From UBA7662 sp036787895 (lineage in GTDB: Bacteria > Bacteroidota > Bacteroidia > UBA7662), in contig DAIQOK010000009.1 in the NCBI GenBank assembly GCA_036787895.1, positions 48,056-112,055 of the forward strand: a DNA stretch of 64,000 nucleotides. The letters are read 5' to 3'. The position numbers and the translations under genes are program-made. This document shows positions 8,972-17,450 of the stretch, piece after piece; position 1 is the first letter of the stretch, and each line of letters starts with the position of its first letter. The notes below the pieces were generated by a model. It was not told the DNA's origin and did no database searches. It was given only the letters and a program-made list of their open reading frames with translations.

Positions 8972-10707
8972 AGTACCGTTTATTATTTTTTTGTAGTTTA
9001 TGGCTACTCGTTTTTACTCACTCACTTTCAGCGCAACAACTGGCAACGCCCTATGAACTGGGCAATGGCAATCAAAGCACAACCTACGAAGCCTGTATCA
9101 ATTGGTACCGGCAACTCGACCGTAGCTATCCCAGCGTTCGAATGGATAGTGTGGGTTTGACTGATATTGGCCGACCACTTCATTTGGTAATGCTTGACGC
9201 AGATGCCGAATTCGCCCCGGAAAAAGCCCGAAAAAGAGGCAAAAACATCGTTTTCATCATCAATGGTATTCATCCAGGGGAGCCTGAAGGCATCGATGCC
9301 AGCATGCGACTGGCCCGCGAGCTGGTTGCCGACCCAGTTAAAAAAAACTGGCTAAAAAACACCATCGTGCTCATCATCCCGGTGTTTAATGTTGACGGCA
9401 GTATGCGCAGGAACAGTCACAGTCGCGCCAACCAAAACGGCCCCGAGGCCTATGGTTTCCGGGCCAACAGCCGTAATCTCGACCTCAACCGCGACTTCAT
9501 TAAACTCGACAGCCGCAATACGCAGAGTCTGGTTGCAGCCATTCGCCGCTGGAACCCCGACTTATTGCTCGACACTCACACGACAAATGGTGCAGATTAC
9601 CAGCATGTGATGACCTTAATTGAATCGCAAGTCGATAAAATGCAGCCAGAGGTCGGTAATTGGATGAAACAAAATTTCACCCCCCGCCTCTACGACCGCA
9701 TGGAGCGGGCCGGTTTCCCGATGTGTCCTTACGTCAATACCGAAAGTGAACTGCCTGACTCGGGTATCCTTGGTTTTTTGGAAACACCCCGTTACAGTAC
9801 GGGTTATGCCGCGCTGTTTCATACCGCCAGTTATGTACTCGAAACCCATATGCTCAAGCCCTACGATCAACGGGTTGCAGCAACTTACGCGCTTTTGACA
9901 ATTTGTCTTGCCGAGATACAAACGCAAGGTCAAAGTCTGCAACAAGCCCGGTTGCGTGCGGCTAGCCAAACCGCAGCAGCATCTGCACTGCCTATTAACT
10001 GGAAGCTGAACAAGCAACAATTTGAGCTGATTCCTTTTCTCGGTTACGCGGCTACTTATAAAAACAGCGAAGTACATCAAAACCAGCGGCTGCAATATGA
10101 TCGCAATCAGCCTTGGTCAAAAAAAATTCCGTTTTATAACCACTATATCAGTATCGACAGCGTAGCTAAACCCAAAGCTTACGTCATTTCCCAAGCCTGG
10201 CGGGAAGTAATTGAACGTTTGGAAATCAACCGTATTCCCTTTACCCGATTGGCAACTGATACCGTATTAGAGCTTAATTTTTACCTCATCACCGATTACC
10301 AAACGAGCCGCAGGCCTTACGAAGGCCATTATCTTCACCACAGCACCCAAATCCGGCAACTCCAGGCGGTTCACCAATACCGTCAGGGAGATATTGTAGT
10401 GTTTACCGGTCAGGGGCATGACCGCTTTATAATTGAAACTCTCGAGCCGCGCGCTGTAGACAGTTATTTCAATTGGGGCTTTTTCGATGGCATTTTGCAG
10501 CAGAAAGAGTATTTCAGCGCCTATGTGTATGAAGATACCGCAGCGGAGCTGTTGCGTAGCAACCCGGACTTAAAGCAGCGATTTGATAGCTGGAAAAGTA
10601 GCCAGGAGAGAGAACCCAGTCCAGCTGCGCAGCTTGACTGGATTTACCGCAACAGCCCAAATTTTGAAGGCACAGCGCAATTATATCCGGTGGGGATGTT
10701 GCATTGA
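8968..10707 (+). CDS. Exported M14-family zinc carboxypeptidase
   Basis: A 579-residue protein with an N-terminal signal peptide (LLFFCSLWLLVFTHSLSAQ). The M14 zinc site is visible: H102 and E105 in GIHPGEPEG and H204 in LLLDTHTTNG, with the expected arginine/asparagine substrate patch in NSRNLDLNRDFIKLD and a candidate catalytic glutamate at E292 in SYVLETHML. Such enzymes remove C-terminal residues from peptides or trim cell-wall peptides. The catalytic part covers about residues 25-330; the remaining C-terminal part looks like beta-rich accessory domain. It follows acpH with a 4-bp overlap. Its 3' end overlaps the 3' end of the convergent Crp/Fnr gene by 27 bp. Confidence 0.85.
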   Translation: MKYRLLFFCSLWLLVFTHSLSAQQLATPYELGNGNQSTTYEACINWYRQLDRSYPSVRMDSVGLTDIGRPLHLVMLDADAEFAPEKARKRGKNIVFIINGIHPGEPEGIDASMRLARELVADPVKKNWLKNTIVLIIPVFNVDGSMRRNSHSRANQNGPEAYGFRANSRNLDLNRDFIKLDSRNTQSLVAAIRRWNPDLLLDTHTTNGADYQHVMTLIESQVDKMQPEVGNWMKQNFTPRLYDRMERAGFPMCPYVNTESELPDSGILGFLETPRYSTGYAALFHTASYVLETHMLKPYDQRVAATYALLTICLAEIQTQGQSLQQARLRAASQTAAASALPINWKLNKQQFELIPFLGYAATYKNSEVHQNQRLQYDRNQPWSKKIPFYNHYISIDSVAKPKAYVISQAWREVIERLEINRIPFTRLATDTVLELNFYLITDYQTSRRPYEGHYLHHSTQIRQLQAVHQYRQGDIVVFTGQGHDRFIIETLEPRAVDSYFNWGFFDGILQQKEYFSAYVYEDTAAELLRSNPDLKQRFDSWKSSQEREPSPAAQLDWIYRNSPNFEGTAQLYPVGMLH

Positions 10708-11313
10708 ATCACCTCTTAGTCTTTTTTTGATTTTACTCAGAAATTCCGGGGACATCCCGAGATAGGACGCAATGCGCTTTTGCGTCAGCCGTAATTCCAA
10801 TCCCGGATACCTTTCCACAAACTTGAGGTACCTCGTTTCTGCATCCAGAGCAAGATTTTCAAGAATTCTATCCTGAAAACTCAGAAATGCTCTTTGGGTG
10901 AGTTTCAAATAGTAGGATTGCAAGTCGGGATAAACAGTAAAAAGATTTTCCAAATCGGCGTATTGGAAACAAAGTACGGTGCAGTCTTCTATGGCTTCCA
11001 GCTGAAGTTGTGCCGGCCGACCAGAGAGGAAAGTACCTAAATCGCTTATCCACCAGCCTTCGACTGCAAATTGTAAGAGTTGTTCACTCCCTGACTGATC
11101 GGTGGCAAAGGCGACAACGGCGCCTTGCAAAACATAATAGGTCCGACGGTAAACAGAGCCTTGAGCCAGCAAAAGCTGACCTTTTTTAAACTTTAGTTGC
11201 TGAGCAGCGGCCAGCCAGCCAACATAGGCTGCCTTTGAGACAGGACTAAGCTGCTGAACACTGGCGTGAAGTTCGGGATACATTGGTGTAGTTAGCTGGT
11301 TGCTCTGGGGCAT
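10681..11313 (-). CDS. Crp/Fnr-family transcription regulator
   Basis: A 210-residue regulator. The N-terminal cNMP-binding jelly roll spans about residues 15-130 (KFKKGQLLLAQGSVYRRTYYVLQG is the typical entry). The cyclic-nucleotide phosphate cassette is not well conserved, so the ligand may differ. The C-terminal helix-turn-helix is RLTQKRIASYLGMSPEFLSKIK. I chose the ATG at 11313; a TTG at 11331 would add six residues with no family support. Similar short regulators in Bacteroidota often sit beside DoxX or oxidoreductase genes and control them; here a DoxX gene is divergent across about 90 bp, making it the likely target. The gene overlaps the carboxypeptidase 3' end by 27 bp. Confidence 0.85.
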   Translation of the reverse strand: MPQSNQLTTPMYPELHASVQQLSPVSKAAYVGWLAAAQQLKFKKGQLLLAQGSVYRRTYYVLQGAVVAFATDQSGSEQLLQFAVEGWWISDLGTFLSGRPAQLQLEAIEDCTVLCFQYADLENLFTVYPDLQSYYLKLTQRAFLSFQDRILENLALDAETRYLKFVERYPGLELRLTQKRIASYLGMSPEFLSKIKKRLRGDSMQHPHRI

Positions 11314-11405
11314 AATCTTGAACTGGTTCAAGGTAATTTGGTGAACTACTTCATTTCCGGATCGACTAAGGAGATGGAGTTTTGCATCTACTTAAAAACA
11401 AGTAT

Positions 11406-11885
11406 ATGCTTAAAAATTCCATCAGCAAAAATCAAAATTTGTCTGTTTTCGATGCCGAAGGTACAGCGCTCCACTGGATGTCGCTTTTTCTCCGCATAAC
11501 ACTGGCGCTGGTATTTTTCCCCCATGGTGCACAAATGTTATTGGGCTGGTTTGGTGGCGGCGGCTTTGCCGCCACCATGAATTTCTTGACTGAAAATGCG
11601 GGGCTGCCTTGGCTTGCCGGGTTAACGGTCATCTTACTGCAATCAGTAGGCTCGATTGGTCTTGCACTGGGTATATTCAGTCGTTTACTGGCACTGAGCT
11701 TCATAGTTATTCTTATTGGCATGGTACTGACCAGCCATTTAGACCACGGTTTTTTCATGAACTGGTATGGCAAGCAAGCAGGTGAAGGCTATGAATTTCA
11801 TTTGCTTGCCATCGGAATGAGCATGGCTTTGCTTATTGGTGGTGGTGGTAAATATGCCATCAGTCGTAAAACGATATTCTCTTGA
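11406..11885 (+). CDS. DoxX family membrane protein
   Basis: A 159-residue inner-membrane protein with four hydrophobic helices: SLFLRITLALVFFPHGAQMLLGWF, LAGLTVILLQSVGSIGLALGIF, LLALSFIVILIGMVLTSHL and FHLLAIGMSMALLIGGGGKYAI. The motif PHGAQMLLGWFGG and the C-terminal GGGGKYAIS are typical for DoxX/YphA proteins, which are linked to redox stress but whose reaction is mostly unknown. The ATG at 11406 is preferred over a TTG at 11382. The gene is divergent from the Crp/Fnr regulator, its probable controller. A second DoxX gene is at 27755. Confidence 0.85.
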   Translation: MLKNSISKNQNLSVFDAEGTALHWMSLFLRITLALVFFPHGAQMLLGWFGGGGFAATMNFLTENAGLPWLAGLTVILLQSVGSIGLALGIFSRLLALSFIVILIGMVLTSHLDHGFFMNWYGKQAGEGYEFHLLAIGMSMALLIGGGGKYAISRKTIFS

Positions 11886-11901
11886 ATTCGCATTCAACCC
11901 A

Positions 11902-12528
11902 ATGAAACCCCTTTTGATGCTGGTCTTGGGCAGTCTATTGACTGCTCAAGTTATTTTTGCCCAACCTTTGCCAGTTGAGCTGGTTAGCAACGCCAATTCA
12001 CTTTGGTATGCACATACTTTTCAAAAATTTTTTGGTAAACAACAGCGGTTTGGGATAAGTCATACAACATCGGGTATTATTCCTGTGAATGGGAATCAGC
12101 CAGCCGAATGGATGAGCCAACATTATGTCAATTGGATAATCAAACAGGGTATTCGTTTAGATATTGGCAGCTTTTACGCCTCTAAACCTGGCATTCAAGC
12201 GAGCTTAGGGGTGCAATTTTCGAGATTTCGTTCTAACTACGGACTGCTGCTCAAGGTCAGAGCCGACCCCAATGGTTTTCGTACACGGGAGTTATTTGGA
12301 TTTGGTGAATTCAAACCGCGAATAAACACCCAAATTAGATTGTACAGTCGCTGGCAATTCATGTACAATGCTACACAACAACTGCATAATAGAAGTTACC
12401 AATATTTCCGTTTAGGAATGCACTACAGAACTTCCGATTTTGGGCTGGCCTATCTGCACGATGTTTATGGAAATTCGAAACAGCATTTTGGCCAAAAAGG
12501 ACTTTATGTGAGGCACGTCTTCAACTAA
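11902..12528 (+). CDS. Exported beta-rich protein of unknown function
   Basis: A 208-residue protein with a signal peptide (LLMLVLGSLLTAQVIFAQ). The mature part alternates aromatic and polar residues in strands such as GIRLDIGSFYAS, NYGLLLKVRADP, RINTQIRLYSRWQFMYN and FGLAYLHDVYG and ends with a phenylalanine-containing GLYVRHVFN, as an outer-membrane barrel would. I do not recognise a family. The ATG at 11902 places the signal peptide at the N-terminus; an upstream GTG within the DoxX gene would add 22 residues before it. It follows the DoxX gene by 16 bp and may share its transcript. Confidence 0.6.
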   Translation: MKPLLMLVLGSLLTAQVIFAQPLPVELVSNANSLWYAHTFQKFFGKQQRFGISHTTSGIIPVNGNQPAEWMSQHYVNWIIKQGIRLDIGSFYASKPGIQASLGVQFSRFRSNYGLLLKVRADPNGFRTRELFGFGEFKPRINTQIRLYSRWQFMYNATQQLHNRSYQYFRLGMHYRTSDFGLAYLHDVYGNSKQHFGQKGLYVRHVFN

Positions 12529-12545
12529 AAATGGCTGTCATTGCT

Positions 12546-12553
12546 TATTTTTG
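12546..12553 (+). promoter_or_regulatory. -7 promoter box of the CLC gene
   Basis: TATTTTTG is an exact match to the Bacteroidota -7 consensus TAnnTTTG. It ends 7 bp before the GTG start at 12561, which implies an almost leaderless transcript. Confidence 0.5.
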
Positions 12554-12560
12554 ACCAGTA

Positions 12561-13817
12561 GTGCCAGCACAAAAAAATAAACTGCTCTTTAACTTCTGGC
12601 TGAAATGGCCTGTCATTCTGGCCTTGCTTTCAGTCGCCAGTGGATCAGCTTCGGCTATTTTTTTGCTGTCGCTCGATGCTGTGGGCAAGCTTCGTGAAAA
12701 CAACTTGTGGCTCATCGGCTTACTTCCACTGGCTGGATGGGTAATCGGCTGGGTATATCACAAATATGGCGGTGCAGCGAATCATGGCAGTGAATTGTTG
12801 TTCGAAGCTTATCATCGCCCACAAAAATCAATTCCATGTATTACCGCCCCTCTCGTTTTTATTGGCACCCTGATTACCCACTTATTCGGTGGTTCAGCCG
12901 GTAGAGAAGGCACGGCAGTACAGATGTCGGGTGCGTTCGCGGATTTTTTCAGTCGGCGGTTTGCCTTTTCAAAAGTCGACCGACAGCTGCTTATTTTATG
13001 TGGCATCAGCGGTGGATTTGCGGCTGTTTTTGGTACGCCCTGGGCTGGTGCCGTGTTTGCTCTGGAGGTAATGGCACTCAAAAAAAGACGCTTGATCTTG
13101 GTGCTTCCTGTGATTATTTCGGCCTGGCTGGCCCACGCGGTTTGTATGGCCTGGCCGGTAACGCACAGTCATTATGCTGCAGGCGTATTGCCCGGTTGGA
13201 GTGCCGAAACCACCCTTTGGGTAGCATTAACCGGTATTTTAAGCGGATTGACGGCCTTGACTTTTGTGTATTTCGCCCACTTTTTCAAAAGCTTATTTCA
13301 ATACATTAATTTCCCTCCTTTCCGACCATTGGTTGGTGGTGCCGTGCTGGCGTTGTTGTTTTTGATTCCAGGCACCTTGAAATACGCTGGCTTAGGCTTG
13401 CCCATAATTTCGGCTGCCTTCTCTGAAAATTTATTGCCCTGGGATTTTGTACTTAAACTGCTCTTCACCGCATTTACACTCGGCGCAGCCTTCAAGGGTG
13501 GAGAAGTTACCCCACTCTTTTTTATGGGGGCAGCATTAGGTAATACACTTGCATTATTTTTTCCTTTACCCCTACCGTTTCTGGCAGCCTTGGGATTTGT
13601 GGCCGTTTTTGCGGGCGCAACCAATACACCCTTAGCTTGCTGGGTAATGGGCATGGAGCTCTTCGGCTGGGAATATGGATTGTGGTTAGGCCTGGCCTGT
13701 GGCGCAGCCTATTGGGCATCGGGACATCGAAGCATTTACACCAGTCAGCCACTTTCACCAGTCAGAAGATATATGAGGCATAAACAAATACTGCGACAAA
13801 GGACCAAACGTTCTTGA
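12561..13817 (+). CDS. CLC-family anion transporter, probably the fluoride/proton type
   Basis: A 418-residue membrane protein of the CLC family. The gating glutamate is E116 in GGSAGREGTAVQMSG, and the GTPWAGAVFALEV and LGAAFKGGEVTPLFFMGAALG segments mark the two inverted halves. GREGT (not GREGP), the preceding LVFIGTLITHLFGGSAG and the lack of the chloride-type GSGIP motif near residue 75 (here NHGSELLFE) match the CLC-F clade, which exports fluoride in exchange for protons. That assignment rests on remembered clade motifs and not on an alignment. The start is GTG, 7 bp after a -7 box. No fluoride riboswitch is evident in the short leader. Confidence 0.82.
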   Translation: MPAQKNKLLFNFWLKWPVILALLSVASGSASAIFLLSLDAVGKLRENNLWLIGLLPLAGWVIGWVYHKYGGAANHGSELLFEAYHRPQKSIPCITAPLVFIGTLITHLFGGSAGREGTAVQMSGAFADFFSRRFAFSKVDRQLLILCGISGGFAAVFGTPWAGAVFALEVMALKKRRLILVLPVIISAWLAHAVCMAWPVTHSHYAAGVLPGWSAETTLWVALTGILSGLTALTFVYFAHFFKSLFQYINFPPFRPLVGGAVLALLFLIPGTLKYAGLGLPIISAAFSENLLPWDFVLKLLFTAFTLGAAFKGGEVTPLFFMGAALGNTLALFFPLPLPFLAALGFVAVFAGATNTPLACWVMGMELFGWEYGLWLGLACGAAYWASGHRSIYTSQPLSPVRRYMRHKQILRQRTKRS

Positions 13818-13854
13818 GTTTACATTTACCCTGTACCCAAAAGATTTGAAACCC

Positions 13855-14322
13855 ATGACAAATCGAAATCAACAGCTTTCTCTGGTCGATCCGATAGATA
13901 ACCAACAATTTTTAGCCCGGTTGCAGCAACTTCAGCCCGACAGTAGGCCACTTTGGGGAAAGATGACGGTAAACCAGATGTTGCGGCATTGCCTCCTGCC
14001 TTTAGAGCTGGCTGCCGGCGAACGAACCATAGCTGTCAATCGTTTTTTAGCCTTTTTTGGGCCTATTAGCAAATTGTTCTTTACCAAACAGCGCAAATTT
14101 GGCAAAAACCTGCCAACCGCGCCGGGATTGGTCATTCGTAGTCAACCTGATTTTGAAATCACCCGAAATGCTGTTGCTCAAAAAGTAGCTCATTTCGGCC
14201 GTTTAGGGATGGCAGCATACAGCACCCTACCTCATCCACTCTTTGGTAGAATGAAGCCCGAAGAATGGAATATGTTACAAAGTAAACATCTCGATCACCA
14301 CCTCCGACAATTTGGCGTTTAG
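13855..14322 (+). CDS. DUF1569 (DinB-like) protein
   Basis: A 155-residue helical protein of the DUF1569 group, related in fold to DinB/YfiT four-helix proteins. Supporting parts are the N-terminal RLQQLQPDSRPLWGKMTVNQMLRHC and the C-terminal PHPLFGRMKPEEWNMLQSKHLDHHLRQF. The pattern of histidines (MLRHC and KHLDHHL) fits a three-histidine metal site. The reaction is unknown; relatives include thiol-dependent transferases. The ATG at 13855 is preferred to a TTG nine bases earlier. It lies 37 bp after the CLC gene; a TACATTTA box at 13821 may give it its own promoter. Confidence 0.78.
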   Translation: MTNRNQQLSLVDPIDNQQFLARLQQLQPDSRPLWGKMTVNQMLRHCLLPLELAAGERTIAVNRFLAFFGPISKLFFTKQRKFGKNLPTAPGLVIRSQPDFEITRNAVAQKVAHFGRLGMAAYSTLPHPLFGRMKPEEWNMLQSKHLDHHLRQFGV

Positions 14323-14387
14323 ATCCAGTTTGGTTCCTCTTAGCCAAAAAAGCCTGATAATTAAGCGTTTTATAATTAAAATTACCC

Positions 14388-15221
14388 ATGAAACTTCATC
14401 TCTGCCTCTGTTTGGGCTTACTCCTGACCATCTCAATCCAGGCCCAGGATTTTAGTGCCAGGGTGGTTGATCCCCAGGGAAAAGGCATCGCCTTCGCCAA
14501 CATTGGCATAGTCGGTACAAGCCGGGGTACGGTGAGCGACAAAGATGGCTATTTCAACTGGCCTCAAGCCATGATGAGCGATGAGGAGCGTGTCAGAATT
14601 AGTGCCATCGGTTATGCCGACCGCAATTTCAGCGGTTTTGATTTTTATGCGCAAGTGGGCAAATCAGAACAATTTGTGTTGCAAACGCGGGTGTATCAGA
14701 TGCCTACGGTAGATATTTTGAGTAATAAGGGTACGGTAAAACTTATCGGCTATCCCCCCAAAGATCTAACCGCTAATTATCGCGTCAATACTTCCCTTGC
14801 GGGTTCTGAAATTGGCATTAAGGTGAAAGCCCCCAAAGGTCCTTATGCCATCCGAAAATTTGCCATACATGTGGCCGAAATCAAACGCGATTACATCAAC
14901 TTCAGACTCAATTTCTACGAATACCGGGGCGATACCATTGGTGAGCGCATCAATACCAAAAACATATTGTTGCAACTGCATCAAAATGGCATGAATACCT
15001 TCGATTTAAGCAGCTACAACCTCAGTACCGAGGGCGATGTTTTTGTTTCGCTGGAGTATATCGATTATAACTCGACTGCCAATTTACTCCTGCAATGTAA
15101 TCTTACCGGTGGTACGGTTTGGTACAAACAAGGGGTACAAAACGACTGGCAAAGGTTAAAACGGGAAGATGCCGGCGGTTTACGTATCGCACCTTGTTAC
15201 CAGATAGAGGTCTTATATTGA
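14388..15221 (+). CDS. Exported protein with CarboxypepD_reg-like domain
   Basis: A 277-residue protein with a signal peptide (CLCLGLLLTISIQAQ). Residues 20-95 form the carboxypeptidase-regulatory-like beta-sandwich common in Bacteroidota surface proteins: ARVVDPQGKGIAFANIGIVGTSRGTVSDKDGYF is the typical opening. In SusC-type transporters this domain precedes a plug and barrel, but here the protein stops after a further beta-rich region of about 180 residues with no TonB plug. It may be a stand-alone periplasmic or surface binding protein. The function is unknown. The next gene begins 17 bp downstream, suggesting one transcript. Confidence 0.75.
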   Translation: MKLHLCLCLGLLLTISIQAQDFSARVVDPQGKGIAFANIGIVGTSRGTVSDKDGYFNWPQAMMSDEERVRISAIGYADRNFSGFDFYAQVGKSEQFVLQTRVYQMPTVDILSNKGTVKLIGYPPKDLTANYRVNTSLAGSEIGIKVKAPKGPYAIRKFAIHVAEIKRDYINFRLNFYEYRGDTIGERINTKNILLQLHQNGMNTFDLSSYNLSTEGDVFVSLEYIDYNSTANLLLQCNLTGGTVWYKQGVQNDWQRLKREDAGGLRIAPCYQIEVLY

Positions 15222-15238
15222 GCCAAAAACCAAAACTA

Positions 15239-15700
15239 ATGTCTAAAATCTTGCTTGTATTGTGTTTCGGACTGCTATTCGCTTTTCATCAGCAAGGGCT
15301 GGCTCAGCAATACGATTCCACCTATGCCGCTCAACTGGGAGCCGACGACTACGGAATGAAAACTTACGTCATAGCCTTCCTCAAAACCGGCCCCAACCGC
15401 TCCAGCGATCCTGAAGTCCGCAAAAAACTTCAGCAAGGTCATATGGACAACATCATTCGTATGGCCGAAAACGGCGATTTACTACTGGCAGGTCCCTTTT
15501 TGGATACCGGCAGTTTAAGAGGTATCTACATTTTTAATGTCAGAACTATTGAAGAAGCCCGCCTACTCACCGAAACCGACCCGGCCATTCAGGCTGGCTC
15601 GTTGGTAATGGAACTCAAAAAATGGTATGGACCGGCTGCCCTGATGGAAATTGCCACACTCAATAAAAAAGCCACCCGCCAAACCATAGGTGGTAAATAA
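15239..15700 (+). CDS. Exported YciI-like protein
   Basis: A 153-residue protein: signal peptide (ILLVLCFGLLFAFHQQGLAQ) followed by a YCII-related alpha/beta domain. Residues 45-140 show its usual pattern, with MKTYVIAFLKTGPNRS, the histidine in LQQGHMDNIIRMAENGDLLLAGPF and the RGIYIFNVRTIEEARLLTETDPAIQAG segment. YciI domains are ferredoxin-like folds suspected to be small enzymes; the histidine-aspartate pair is the proposed active site. An exported form is common in Bacteroidota. The chosen ATG at 15239 puts the signal peptide first; the frame is open upstream into the previous gene but that part has no protein support. Confidence 0.8.
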   Translation: MSKILLVLCFGLLFAFHQQGLAQQYDSTYAAQLGADDYGMKTYVIAFLKTGPNRSSDPEVRKKLQQGHMDNIIRMAENGDLLLAGPFLDTGSLRGIYIFNVRTIEEARLLTETDPAIQAGSLVMELKKWYGPAALMEIATLNKKATRQTIGGK

Positions 15701-15715
15701 TACTGCATCTCCCTT

Positions 15716-16333
15716 ATGAAAAAACTGATCCTCTACGCTTCAATGCTAATATTAACCGCTTGTGGTATGGCCACCGGCTATTTTAATGCCCCCAACAACG
15801 GACCATACAGCACCCAGGAAGTGGTAGCATATCTCCGAAAATTAGGCATTCAACGTAGTGAAATCTACAGCTTCAATACAGATGCTTATCACCGCACTGC
15901 CCTTAAACTGAAAAAAGGCATACCGGAAGCTGAAATATTTAACAGTCAGGGAGAGGCATTGCGCTGGCCCAGAGCACGTTTTTCCTTAGCTACCCGACTT
16001 CAGAAAGTGCTCAAAAATTATCCGGATAAAATGCCAGCCGTCGACAAAAACAACAAACGTCAGCTGCAATTTTTGTTCAATCAGCTTCATGACATCAGCG
16101 GTAAAAAAAGTCGTCCCGACGCTATAGGCAATTATGATTTGCACCTGGTGATTTATTTCAGTCTGAACAGCGAAACCCCGGGTGATGAACTGCTCAAATA
16201 CTGCAATGAATTACTTCAAAACAATCTCCGTCCACGGATGAAAGTGTATTTCGTGAGTATGGATCAGCAGTTTTGGTGGCAGGGAACTATACAAGAAGAA
16301 ATACAGGTAGAGGACGAACCACTTAGTCCTTGA
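15716..16333 (+). CDS. Lipoprotein of unknown function
   Basis: A 205-residue protein with a lipobox (LILTACGM; cysteine near residue 16), so it should be lipid-anchored. The rest is mixed alpha/beta, with segments such as DLHLVIYFSLNSETPGDELLKY and RPRMKVYFVSMDQQFWWQ. I recognise no family. It is 15 bp after the YciI-like gene and probably the last gene of the 14.4-16.3 kb group. It ends 13 bp before the 3' end of the convergent menE gene. Confidence 0.65.
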   Translation: MKKLILYASMLILTACGMATGYFNAPNNGPYSTQEVVAYLRKLGIQRSEIYSFNTDAYHRTALKLKKGIPEAEIFNSQGEALRWPRARFSLATRLQKVLKNYPDKMPAVDKNNKRQLQFLFNQLHDISGKKSRPDAIGNYDLHLVIYFSLNSETPGDELLKYCNELLQNNLRPRMKVYFVSMDQQFWWQGTIQEEIQVEDEPLSP

Positions 16334-16346
16334 ATAGCGCAGGGTT

Positions 16347-17450
16347 TTAAACCAACTTACTTAATGCCCGACGATCAAGTTTGCCATTTTCTAGCAGTGG
16401 AAGTCGGTCGATGGCCAAAATAGCCCGGGGTGCCCAGGCAAGCGGTAAGCTGGCTTTCAATAAGCGAAGACAATTTACCCGCTCATGTTCAGCCGGAACC
16501 TCACCCGTTACCCATAAGGCTATCGATTCGCCATAACGCGAATCAGGCATGCGGCTGAGTGCAAATTCGCGGTTTCGTAGAAAATCTATGCTACTTTCTG
16601 AGACGATTAATGCTGCCAAAGCCGTTTCCACTTCTTCGAGCATGACTTTGATGCCACCGCTGTTCACCACATGATCGTAACGACCGCGCCACACAAACTG
16701 CCGATCATTCAGCAGCTCAACCACATCATTACTCACCACCCATTCTCCGGAAGTAGCCGGCCCTTGTATGCACAAACACTGGCGTTCATCCAGCTTGATC
16801 TTGATGCCATCAAGCACCGTATAAGCAATTTCGGGGGATGGGCCATTTACCCGGCGCAAGGCAATATGACTCACCGTTTCGGTCATGCCAAAACCCTGGT
16901 AAATGGGCGTTTTAACGTGAAAAAGTTGCGTTTTCAGTATTGCGGGCAAATCGGCACCACCCAAAAGTATGCAACCAAAGCTGGACAATTGTTGTGCTTC
17001 GATTATCCGACTCAATTGTGCCGGCACCATCACGGCGAAATCGTAAAAAGCTAAGTTGGTATGGTCGGGGAAGATGTTATTTGCCGGCCGAATATCCAGC
17101 GTTAAGCTAGAGATCATTGCCCGAACCAACATCATCTTACCCGCAATAAATCGGGCGCTAAGCGGCAATAAAGCACGCTGACCTGAATTAAAATGGAAAA
17201 AATCGGCTGTAGCCCGCGCACTGGCCATGAGCTGACTTTTTTGTAAAGAAATGGTTTTCGGGAGACCTGTAGAGCCGGAAGTTTGCGCTGTAATTGTTGT
17301 GGTCCCTTCATCAAACCACGACTCCAAAAAAGCGATGACTGCTTGCTTTTCTTCCGTTGCCAGATTGGCTAAAATCTCCTCCACCAAAAAACGGCGCTGA
17401 GAAAAATCAGTCGCAGTAAACAAATGGCCATTGAGATCCAGCTTATTCAT
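16347..17450 (-). CDS. menE: O-succinylbenzoate-CoA ligase
   Basis: A 367-residue adenylate-forming enzyme that activates o-succinylbenzoate with ATP and CoA in menaquinone synthesis. The AMP-binding P-loop-like motif is TAQTSGSTGLPKTISLQK, followed by YQGFGMTETVSHIALR (substrate/adenine site) and RYDHVVNSGGIKVMLEEVE (hinge). The C-terminal lysine motif LENGKLDRRAL is present. At 367 residues it is shorter than MenE of proteobacteria and Bacillus (about 450-490) because the N-terminal region is reduced, as is usual in Bacteroidota. The ATG overlaps the menC stop by 4 bp. The activity is assigned partly from the operon context. Confidence 0.92.
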   Translation of the reverse strand: MNKLDLNGHLFTATDFSQRRFLVEEILANLATEEKQAVIAFLESWFDEGTTTITAQTSGSTGLPKTISLQKSQLMASARATADFFHFNSGQRALLPLSARFIAGKMMLVRAMISSLTLDIRPANNIFPDHTNLAFYDFAVMVPAQLSRIIEAQQLSSFGCILLGGADLPAILKTQLFHVKTPIYQGFGMTETVSHIALRRVNGPSPEIAYTVLDGIKIKLDERQCLCIQGPATSGEWVVSNDVVELLNDRQFVWRGRYDHVVNSGGIKVMLEEVETALAALIVSESSIDFLRNREFALSRMPDSRYGESIALWVTGEVPAEHERVNCLRLLKASLPLAWAPRAILAIDRLPLLENGKLDRRALSKLV

